Shown here piece by piece: positions 1 to 6,881 of a stretch of 7,540 nucleotides of DNA (within the stretch, counting starts at the first letter, position 1; each line of letters begins with the position of its first letter). The stretch spans positions 630 to 8,169 of the forward strand of contig DEHW01000123.1 of assembly GCA_002352135.1 (NCBI GenBank), given 5' to 3'. Under the pieces are notes generated by a model. That model saw only the letters and a list, made by a program, of their open reading frames with translations, did no database searches and was not told the DNA's origin. The translations under genes were made by a program, and so were the position numbers. Origin of the DNA: Lysobacterales bacterium UBA2790. Its GTDB lineage: Bacteria > Pseudomonadota > Gammaproteobacteria > Xanthomonadales > Xanthomonadaceae.

Positions 1-629
1 CCCGGGTCGAAGTAGAGGCGGCCGTAGCTCTTGAGCAGGTGCGCGATGCCCTGATTGCGCTGGTTGGAGGCCGCCTCGGAGGCGTACACCTCCGGGTTCA
101 CGCTCAACTCGCGGCCCGCGAACCGCGACAGTCCTTCGCGGACCCGCTCGAACTTCTCCTCGGCGTTGGCGCCGGGCATCAGGCTGGTGGTGGCGATCGC
201 GCCCGCGTTGACCAGCGGGTTCATGGTCCGCGCGTCGTTCAGCTCGATGGCCATCAGTGAGTTGAAGGGGAAGCCGGTGCTGTTCACGCCGAGGCGGTCG
301 CGGGCCGCCTGGTAGCCGACGATGTCGCACACCAGCGCGAAGGCGAAGGGCTTGGAGACGCTCTGGATCGAGAAACGGACGTCGACATCGCCGATCTCGA
401 ATGAGCGGCCGCGTGCTCCCACGACACAGATGCCGAACAGGTCCGGTGACGCCTGGGCCAGCACCGGGATGTAGTCGGCGACCGCGCCCTCACTCGTCGT
501 GCGATAGCGGTCGTAGGCCTCGGTGACCAGCCGGCCGACCTCCTCGGGTGCCGGCAGGTCGCCGGTCGAGATCCGCGGCGGAATCGTCGCCTCGTCGGGG
601 AGGTGCTGGTGCATCGCGAGCTCTGTCAT
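1..629 (-). CDS. glsA: Glutaminase (serine-dependent beta-lactamase-like family), C-terminus cut by window edge
   Basis: Hydrolyses L-glutamine to L-glutamate and ammonia in the cytoplasm. The 209 codons visible are the N-terminal two thirds of a protein normally a little over 300 residues long. Seen in the translation: the S-x-x-K catalytic pair in QSVSKPF (Ser90, Lys93), the NPLVNAGAI block (Asn137, Asn141), and the VYASE-AASN block (Tyr182, Ser184, Glu185, Asn189), all typical of this family. The C-terminal part with the remaining active-site tyrosine lies outside the window. The start is the ATG at 629, preceded by GGAG at a short spacing; a second in-frame ATG at 614 is a possible alternative. 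The N-terminus runs somewhat longer than in the enterobacterial enzymes. It follows yajQ on the same strand after 155 bases, with a hairpin between them, so it is probably transcribed separately. Eight of nine Asn codons are AAC, as expected of a high-GC actinobacterium. Confidence 0.93.
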   Translation of the reverse strand, partial: MTELAMHQHLPDEATIPPRISTGDLPAPEEVGRLVTEAYDRYRTTSEGAVADYIPVLAQASPDLFGICVVGARGRSFEIGDVDVRFSIQSVSKPFAFALVCDIVGYQAARDRLGVNSTGFPFNSLMAIELNDARTMNPLVNAGAIATTSLMPGANAEEKFERVREGLSRFAGRELSVNPEVYASEAASNQRNQGIAHLLKSYGRLYFDP

Positions 630-658
630 CTGCTCCGCTCTCGTCCTGAGTACGTCGA

Positions 659-743
659 AGCTAGTGCCGCCGCGGACCGGGCCGGGTCGCCCGCTTGGGG
701 TGATCCTCGGGCGCCCCCGCGGGACGTCATCCGAGCTAGTGCC
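659..743. repeat. 10-bp direct repeat AGCTAGTGCC, two copies flanking a hairpin
   Basis: AGCTAGTGCC occurs at 659-668 and again, identically, at 734-743, in the intergenic region between yajQ and glsA. It contains CTAG, a tetranucleotide that is scarce in many bacterial genomes. The two copies bracket the imperfect hairpin at 684-717 and lie upstream of the glutaminase start. They could be paired regulator sites for the glutaminase gene or chance. Only the repeat itself is seen. Confidence 0.4.
684..717 (-). terminator. Imperfect 10-bp GC-rich hairpin, possible yajQ terminator
   Basis: Bases 684-693 pair with 708-717: three G-C pairs, one T/C mismatch, then six more pairs (CGCCCG with CGGGCG), around a 14-base loop. 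Read on the minus strand it begins about 68 bases after the yajQ stop codon and ends about 55 bases before the glutaminase start. It could end yajQ transcription or act in the glutaminase leader. There is no clear U-run, so rho-independent termination is uncertain. Confidence 0.4.
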
Positions 744-784
744 TCACGCGACCGGTGCGTACGACGTCCCGCTCGATCGCCGCG

Positions 785-1276
785 TCAGCGGTAGTTGGTG
801 AACTGCACCGCGAAGTCGTAGTCCTGCTCTCGGACCAGGCGCTGAATGGCCTGGAGGTCATCGCGCTTCTTCGAGGAGACCCGGAGCTCGTCGCCCTGGA
901 TCTGTGCCTTGACGCCCTTGGGGCCCTCGTCGCGGATCAGCTTGGAGATCTTCTTGGCGTCCTCGGAGGTGATGCCCTCCTTGAGCGCGATCGAGATCTT
1001 GCTCTGCTGTCCGCTCTGCCGGGGCTCGGAAGCATCGAGCACCTTGAGGCTGACGTCGCGCTTGACCAGCTTCTGCTTGAACACGTCCAGCACCGCACTG
1101 GCCCGATCGTCCGCGGACGCGCTGATCTCGATGGCCTGTTCCCCCTGCCACTCGATGGTCGCACCGGTCCCCTTGAAGTCGAACCGGGTGGCGATCTCGC
1201 GTGCGGTCTGTCCTAGCGCGTTGTCGACCTCCTGACGGTCGAGCTTGCTCACGATGTCGAACGACGAGTCGGCCAT
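785..1276 (-). CDS. yajQ: YajQ-family (UPF0234) nucleotide-binding protein
   Basis: A small cytoplasmic protein of 163 residues, the usual length for the family, which folds as two ferredoxin-like halves. The translation shows the conserved opening ([20 protein letters not shown]), the central RFDFKGT block, [12 protein letters not shown], and the ending [14 protein letters not shown], so it is complete at both ends. Members bind nucleotides or RNA, and one from Xanthomonas binds cyclic di-GMP; the role in actinobacteria is not settled. The ATG at 1276 is preceded by GAGGAG at good spacing. It is divergent from the tRNA-Tyr gene, with about 100 bases between them. Codon use is ordinary for a high-GC genome and nothing indicates damage or transfer. 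Confidence 0.95.
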   Translation of the reverse strand: MADSSFDIVSKLDRQEVDNALGQTAREIATRFDFKGTGATIEWQGEQAIEISASADDRASAVLDVFKQKLVKRDVSLKVLDASEPRQSGQQSKISIALKEGITSEDAKKISKLIRDEGPKGVKAQIQGDELRVSSKKRDDLQAIQRLVREQDYDFAVQFTNYR

Positions 1277-1377
1277 GGTGTCTCCTCACCCTGCTGCCTA
1301 CGATTCGGGCGCGCGGTGCGCGCTGCGCTATTGTTTCGCCTCGTTGTCGACCGGCCAAGCCGGGGCGGAGAACACCA

Positions 1378-1460
1378 GGCAGGTTGCCCGAGCGGCCAAT
1401 GGGAGCGGACTGTAAATCCGTCGGCTTACGCCTACGCAGGTTCGAATCCTGCACCTGCCA
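1378..1460 (+). tRNA. tRNA-Tyr, anticodon GTA
   Basis: A class II tRNA of 83 nt with a long variable arm. The acceptor stem GGCAGGT (1378-1384) pairs perfectly with ACCTGCC (1453-1459), and the discriminator base is A1460. The anticodon stem GCGGA/TCCGT encloses the loop CTGTAAA with GTA at 1412-1414. A short variable stem GGC/GCC follows. The T arm is GCAGG-TTCGAAT-CCTGC (1436-1452). The 3' CCA is not encoded. A nested hairpin follows at once, and an integrase remnant lies just downstream, so the 3' end of this gene was probably the attachment site of an integrative element. Confidence 0.96.
1436..1460 (+). other. Candidate attachment (attL-like) site: 3' end of tRNA-Tyr
   Basis: Actinobacterial elements with tyrosine recombinases often recombine at the T-loop and 3' end of a tRNA gene; SLP1 of Streptomyces uses a tRNA-Tyr. 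Here the T arm and acceptor 3' strand face an integrase remnant whose 3' end lies about 134 bases away. No second copy of this segment is found in the window, so the other junction is outside it or lost. The core boundaries cannot be defined from this sequence. Confidence 0.3.
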
Positions 1461-1472
1461 CAGAAGGAAGAC

Positions 1473-1508
1473 AGGGGCCTGACCTGCGGAAACGCAAGCC
1501 AGGCCCCT
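1473..1508 (+). terminator. Nested hairpin directly after tRNA-Tyr
   Basis: AGGGGCCTG (1473-1481) pairs perfectly with CAGGCCCCT (1500-1508). The enclosed segment folds again as TGCG-GAAA-CGCA (1485-1496), a second stem with a GNRA tetraloop. It starts 12 bases after the tRNA. CAGAAGG (1461-1467) can also pair with CCTTCTG (1506-1512) as an alternative. It is most likely the tRNA terminator or a 3' processing signal. No long U-run follows. Confidence 0.7.
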
Positions 1509-1555
1509 TCTGCATGATGTCCGGCTGTGATCGGTTGGGTACGGCTCGTGGCGGG

Positions 1556-1577
1556 TATCTGTGTCGTATTTGTGTCG
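1556..1577 (-). repeat. Tandem 11-bp repeat, candidate integrase arm-type sites
   Basis: On the minus strand CGACACAAATA (1577-1567) is followed directly by CGACACAGATA (1566-1556). They match at ten of eleven positions and are spaced one helical turn apart. A third, inverted partial copy (GGACACAT) lies at 1587-1594, where the integrase remnant ends. Tandem repeats at this position, between a tRNA attachment site and the 3' end of an integrase gene, fit the arm sites bound by the N-terminal domain of tyrosine recombinases. Function is inferred from position and spacing. Confidence 0.5.
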
Positions 1578-1593
1578 CCGAATCTCGGACACA

Positions 1594-2575
1594 TCAGTCC
1601 TCGGGCCGGAGTACGGCGTCCACGGCTGCCTGGTGTCGCGCCCTCTGGTCGGCCATCTGCTGGCTGTGGACCGAGAGCATGACTCGAACACTGTGACCCG
1701 CTGGGGCCGCGATATCGGCAGGGGAGACGCCGGCGCTCAGCCACGTTGATACGTAGGCATGGCGAAGGTCGTATGGTCGCCGGACGAGTTGACTGTGGTA
1801 CTCGCGCTCCGTCAGGGCGCTCTTGCGTGATCCCAAGCGCGGTAGACGGTGTTCATTCCGACCGTGACGTCGTACGGCGGCGAGAGCGGGCGTCCGGCCT
1901 CGCCGGTGCGTGCCGCGAACAAATGTCCCCGACGACCACTGCGAACAAATCAAGGTGTCGCCGAAGGATCGTGACGAGCTCGGGAGGCGCCGGAGCGGTT
2001 CTGGTGGCACCCTCGGGGCGGTGCTCGAGCGGACGTTCCTGGCGCGTGCTTTCGTCGTCGGTCCAGACCCTCGCGGTGGACTGCTGCAACCCGGTCAGTT
2101 CGATCGCGGCCCGATCCTTCGGCAGGCATCACCAATCGGTCCTTGGTGAGACCCAGTACATCGGCCGGCCGAAGCCCGGCGTAGTGGATGCAGGCGAAGA
2201 ACGCTTCCAGTTGAGGGCTGGACTCGCGCACTGCTGCGAGGAGCGCACTGGCCTGCTGGGGATTGACCACGGCTCGCGGATCGACAGAGGCGTCGACCAC
2301 TCGACGAGCTCTTTACGGTCTGCATCGGGTTCTGCTGCAGGTGCCCGTCCTCGACCGCGGCCTCGAGAGCGTTGTGAAGGATTGCCGGCTTGCGAGCGAG
2401 CGTCGATGAGGCTGCTGCACGACCGTCCATGCGGGAGCCAAGCCTGGCCAGCACACGTCGCGTCATCTGAGCAGACGCGAGATCGCCGAGTGGCCGGCTG
2501 TGCTTTCGAAGCCAGGGCAAAAGCCCGTAACCACTCAGCCAACCGAGCGGCCACCCATACCTTCTAGGCAGGTCC
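1594..2575 (-). pseudogene. Degraded tyrosine recombinase (phage/ICE-type integrase)
   Basis: Recognisable integrase protein is scattered over three frames. In order on the minus strand: about 2570-2305, the core-binding region with WLRKHSRPLGD and KPAILHNALEAAVEDGHL; about 2300-2115, VVNPQQASALLAAVRE and the box I arginine in AGLRPADVLGL; about 2110-1935, LTGLQQSTARVWTDDESTR and PPELVTILRRHL; about 1935-1830, LFAARTGEAGRPLS and NTVYRAWDHAR; about 1830-1594, SALTEREYHSQLVRRPYDLRHAYVSTW, GHSV and the C-terminus. At least four frameshifts separate them. The nucleophile is expected in a motif like RVYAK, but here it reads SVHSQ, so Tyr appears changed to His (codon CAC). The N-terminal arm-binding domain is missing, and the remnant abuts the marR-like gene. 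The gene cannot make an active enzyme. Its position next to tRNA-Tyr marks an old integration event. Segment limits are by-eye estimates. Confidence 0.88.
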
Positions 2576-3097
2576 CTTGGTAGTCGGATCCGCGGCTGGG
2601 CGCCCAGGGACGCTCGTCCCGACGGCGTCGGAGGTGCTGACCAGACCGGCTGGGTCGCCGAGGACTGAGGGCAACAGGCCGAGGTCGCGTGCGAATGCTT
2701 GGAACCTTGTGTTGCCCAACCCGGCCGCTATGCCGGCCTCGACGGCGTGCTCTTCGGCGAGGATGGGCCGAGCCAGTTGGGTGCCTCGCGGCGAGAGTGC
2801 GAGCACGACCCGCCGCTTGTCAGTGGGGTCTATGCGCCGGATGACGATGCCTCGCTCGACCAGCTTGTCGACGTGACGGGTGACCGAGGCGCTCGGTAGT
2901 ACCGCGCCGTGGGCGACGGCGCCCGCGCCGAGACCGGGATGGTCGTGGAGCAGCGCCATGATGCGCCACTGCTCTGGAGTCAGTTGTGCCTGGTCGAGCA
3001 GAGGCTGCAGTCGTTCGCGGACCTTGCTCTCGCAGTACCGAAGCAGAACCACCAGGCTGCCAACGTGCGGGGGCGAGGCTATGTGTGTCTTTGTCAT
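2564..3097 (-). CDS. MarR-family transcriptional regulator
   Basis: A cytosolic winged-helix repressor of 177 residues, slightly longer than the usual 140-160. An N-terminal helix (about 11-35) leads to the domain core with LTPEQWRIMALLHDHPG (39-55), a recognition helix in PSASVTRHVDKLVERG (68-83) and the wing DPTDKRRVVLALSPRG (90-105). The last 35 or so residues (from about 143) are low-complexity, with no family signature, and end where the integrase remnant begins, so the tail may be extra sequence acquired at that junction. The ATG at 3097 lies behind a G-run (GGGGG); the GTG at 3100 would add one residue. It is divergent from the AmiC-like gene, and the shared gap holds a 17-bp palindrome that is the best candidate operator. 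MarR and AmiC-like proteins together control nitrile hydratase and amidase genes in Rhodococcus (NhlD/NhlC, NhhD/NhhC), so a ligand-relieved repressor of amide use is the favoured role. The targets here are inferred. Confidence 0.9.
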   Translation of the reverse strand: MTKTHIASPPHVGSLVVLLRYCESKVRERLQPLLDQAQLTPEQWRIMALLHDHPGLGAGAVAHGAVLPSASVTRHVDKLVERGIVIRRIDPTDKRRVVLALSPRGTQLARPILAEEHAVEAGIAAGLGNTRFQAFARDLGLLPSVLGDPAGLVSTSDAVGTSVPGRPAADPTTKGPA

Positions 3098-3145
3098 CAC
3101 ACCCCCGAAATGGGACCGGCGTCGGAAACCTGATGGTGATCTGGC

Positions 3146-3162
3146 GCCCCTAGCCTAGGGGC
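3146..3162. promoter_or_regulatory. Perfect 17-bp palindrome, candidate MarR operator
   Basis: GCCCCTAG (3146-3153), one central C, then CTAGGGGC (3155-3162) form a perfect inverted repeat. It lies 49 bases from the ATG of the MarR gene and 43 bases from the start of the AmiC-like gene, close to the middle of the divergent promoter region. MarR dimers bind palindromes of about this size, and divergent regulators often control both promoters from one site. A one-base loop makes an RNA hairpin unlikely. No convincing -35/-10 pair could be placed by eye. Confidence 0.6.
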
Positions 3163-3204
3163 CTTCAGCAAGCGTTCGCCCTCATAACTGCACACGGAGG
3201 CAAC

Positions 3205-4296
3205 GTGAGACCGAGAGTTCAGCCGGCGCTCCCCGGGACAGACGTTGTCCGGGTGGCGTTCGTGGTGCCGCTGCAGGGACCGACGGGTATTTACGGGCCC
3301 TCGTGCCTGGCTTGTGCCGAGCTTGCTGTCGAGCAGTTGAACGCGGGTGCCGGGATCGCGGGCCGTCGGGTCGAGCTGTTGGTGGTGGACGCAGGACGGG
3401 ATCCCGACGTTGTCGCAGACGAGGTCGCGCGGTTGGTCGATGGGCAGCTGGTTGAGGCCGTGGCCGGGTGGCATATCTCCGCTGTTCGCCAGGCCATCAC
3501 CCGCCGGATCGGGGGCCGGACCGTGTACGCGTACGCCGCGATGCACGAGGGCTTCGACGACACTCCGGGTGTCTACATGCTCGGGGAGCGCCCGGTGAAC
3601 CAGCTGCTGCCCGCGGTCCGCTGGATGCGCGAGGAGCTGGATGTGCGTCGCTGGGCGGTGGTCGGCAACGACTACGTCTTCCCGCGCGTCACGGTCGCGG
3701 CCGCACGTACGGCACTGCGTGACGCACCGTCGTCCATCGTGACCGAGAGCTACGTGCCGTTGGGCACCCGGGACTTCCGCACCACGTTGGCTGAGCTCCA
3801 GAAGCAACACGTCGAGGGCGTGATCATGCTGCTGATGGGCCAGGATGCCGTGCACTTCAACCGCCAGTTCGGGCGGCTCAGACTCAGTGAGAACCTGGTG
3901 CGACTCAGCCCAGCGGTGGAGGAGAACACGCTGCTGGGCGGCGGATTCACGGCCAACGATCAGCTGTACGCGGCGGCTGCCTACTTCGACAACCTCAGCA
4001 CGTCGGAGAGTAGCCAGCTGTCCCGGGACTACTACGCGCGATTCGGCCAGTTCGCCCCAGCTCTGAATGCGGTCGGCGAATCGTGCTACGAGGCGATCTT
4101 GTTCCTCTCTCGGATCGCCGAACGCGCCGGCTCTCTGGACATCTCCGCGGTCAGGCAGGTCCACACGGGCTACTTCTACGACGGTCCGCGGGGTCTGATG
4201 CGTCTCGACGGGAATCTCGTCAACCAAGACGTGTACCTCGCACTCGCCGACGGGATGGAGTTCGCGGTCCAGGATCAGATCGCGCGCGCACATTGA
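3205..4296 (+). CDS. Cytosolic AmiC-like amide-binding sensor (periplasmic-binding-protein type 1 fold)
   Basis: A two-lobed ligand-binding protein of 363 residues related to AmiC of the Pseudomonas amidase operon and to ABC branched-chain/amide/urea receptors. Features seen: the opening strand VRVAFVVPLQGPTGIYG (15-31); AVEQLNAGAGIAGRRVELLVVD (41-62); MHEGFDDTPGVYMLGE (113-128), matching the EGF-x-x-(S/T)P block of AmiC; the hinge motif VVGNDYVFPR (152-161), close to AmiC's GSDYIYPR; and the C-terminal DGPRGLMRLDGN (326-337). There is no signal peptide or lipobox: the first 14 residues are polar and proline-rich and run straight into the first strand. No permease genes are nearby, so a cytosolic sensor is more likely than a transporter subunit. 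The GTG start at 3205 has GGAGG four bases upstream. It is divergent from the MarR gene and convergent with ureC. It may signal amide or urea to the MarR protein; the ligand is unproven. Confidence 0.82.
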   Translation: MRPRVQPALPGTDVVRVAFVVPLQGPTGIYGPSCLACAELAVEQLNAGAGIAGRRVELLVVDAGRDPDVVADEVARLVDGQLVEAVAGWHISAVRQAITRRIGGRTVYAYAAMHEGFDDTPGVYMLGERPVNQLLPAVRWMREELDVRRWAVVGNDYVFPRVTVAAARTALRDAPSSIVTESYVPLGTRDFRTTLAELQKQHVEGVIMLLMGQDAVHFNRQFGRLRLSENLVRLSPAVEENTLLGGGFTANDQLYAAAAYFDNLSTSESSQLSRDYYARFGQFAPALNAVGESCYEAILFLSRIAERAGSLDISAVRQVHTGYFYDGPRGLMRLDGNLVNQDVYLALADGMEFAVQDQIARAH

Positions 4297-4516
4297 TGGC
4301 CCCCAGCGTTGCCCCACGTTCAGTTGGGCGAGGGTTCGGCGCACTCGACAGACCCGACGCGCGAGCCCGAGGTGGCCCGGCCTTGGGGGTCTCGACGTTG
4401 CCCGCAGGGACGCGCGGAGCGCGGGCTCCAGCCCGGCGGACTGGGTGTGGCCCGCCACTGGGAGGCGGGCATCGGCCAGGAGCATGAGTTAGGAGATCGC
4501 TGTTCATGTCGGCTGC
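4297..4516. other. Gene-free convergent intergenic region
   Basis: 220 bases between the stop of the AmiC-like gene and the stop of ureC. No believable gene was found: the short frames here lack family signatures and extend into the flanking genes as shadows. It holds two GC-rich hairpins (4422-4435 and 4450-4470). In urease operons of the ureDABC type, ureE, ureF and ureG usually follow ureC; nothing of them is recognisable here. Confidence 0.7.
4450..4470. terminator. Hairpin between convergent genes, possible bidirectional terminator
   Basis: GCCCGCC (4450-4456) pairs perfectly with GGCGGGC (4464-4470) across the seven-base loop ACTGGGA. It lies between the convergent AmiC-like gene and ureC, 47 bases from the ureC stop, where a shared terminator is expected. 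Neither side has a T-run, which weakens the case. Confidence 0.45.
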
Positions 4517-6219
<1,703 letters not shown>

Positions 6220-6220
<1 letters not shown>

Positions 6221-6525
6221 CACAGCGCTCCCATGATGTCGGCGGCAAAGCCGTAGACATGCCGCGCACCATCCAGCGCGACCAGTTCGACCGTGCGGGT
6301 TTGACCGGGCTCGAAGCGCACCGCCGTGCCAGCGGCGATGTTCAGACGAAAACCACGCGCAGCGGCGCGCTCGAACTGCAGCGCCTGATTGACCTCGTAG
6401 AAGTGGTAGTGCGAGCCGACCTGTACCGGGCGGTCGCCGGTATTGGCGACGCGTACCGTGGTGGTGAGGCGACCGGTATTGAGTTCGATCTCACCGTCGG
6501 CGGGGAGGATTTCACCGGGAATCAT
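6220..6525 (-). CDS. ureB: Urease subunit beta
   Basis: Structural subunit of urease, 101 residues, typical for a separate beta chain. The translation shows the opening [16 protein letters not shown], the central [13 protein letters not shown] block that packs against the alpha subunit, and [16 protein letters not shown]. The ATG at 6525 overlaps the ureA stop as ATGA and is preceded by GGAG inside the end of ureA. Its own stop overlaps the ureC start. Three of its four Asn codons are AAT and two of five Phe codons are TTT, unlike the AAC-dominated genes on the left of the window, which hints at a different origin. Confidence 0.97.
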
Positions 6526-6857
6526 GTGGCGGTCTCCGTGGACGGCAAGCGGGAAGGACCGATGGGCGCATGCACGGTCACCAGCTTGGTGCCGTCGGGA
6601 AAGGTCGCCTCGACCTGGATGTCGGGGATCAAGGCGGCTACGCCGTCCATCACGTCATCCGCGCACAGGATGGTGGTGCCTTCGTGCATCAATTCGGCCA
6701 CGCTGCGACCATCGCGCGCGCCTTCCATGATCGCCGCGCTGATCAGCGCGACGGCCTCGGGATAGTTGAGCTTCACGCCGCGCGCGCGACGCCGTTCGGC
6801 CAGCAGGGCCGCAGTGAACATCAGCAGCTTGTCTTTCTCGCGTGGGCTCAGATCCAC
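6522..6857 (-). CDS. ureA: Urease subunit gamma
   Basis: Smallest structural subunit of urease, 111 residues; the family core is about 100, and the extra is a short C-terminal tail after VHAPIG. Family features seen: [21 protein letters not shown] at the start, [28 protein letters not shown], and [29 protein letters not shown]. The start is the GTG at 6857, supported by AAGGGGGA at normal spacing and by the conserved N-terminus ([11 protein letters not shown]). It begins 24 bases after the ureD stop and overlaps ureB by four bases, so ureD-A-B-C is very probably one transcript. Separate gamma and beta chains are the common bacterial arrangement. Confidence 0.97.
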   Translation of the reverse strand: MDLSPREKDKLLMFTAALLAERRRARGVKLNYPEAVALISAAIMEGARDGRSVAELMHEGTTILCADDVMDGVAALIPDIQVEATFPDGTKLVTVHAPIGPSRLPSTETAT

Positions 6858-6881
6858 GGCAATCCCCCTTGTTGATGGTCC

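Noticed and set aside
858..1691. Minus-strand frame of 277 codons running through yajQ, the tRNA and the intergenic DNA
   Set aside because: It overlaps yajQ in another frame and crosses the tRNA-Tyr gene on the opposite strand; no homology is visible.
1746..2567. Plus-strand open frame of 273 codons across the integrase relic
   Set aside because: It has no recognisable motifs, is rich in Arg/Ser/Gly as antisense frames of GC-rich DNA are, and the opposite strand carries clear though broken integrase homology.
3205..4296. Reading the AmiC-like gene as UrtA, the urea ABC-transporter receptor
   Set aside because: No signal peptide or lipobox is present, no urtBCDE genes are nearby, and the gene is paired with a MarR regulator. 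UrtA is related by fold, but the context favours a cytosolic sensor.
4422..4435. Hairpin CGGGC-TCCA-GCCCG in the convergent gap
   Set aside because: The stem is only five base pairs in very GC-rich DNA, with no T-run; the neighbouring seven-pair hairpin is the better terminator candidate.
3097..4485. Minus-strand open frame of 462 codons opposite the AmiC-like gene
   Set aside because: It lies antisense to a gene with clear family motifs and a good ribosome binding site, and its translation (His/Arg/Gln-rich) is typical shadow sequence.
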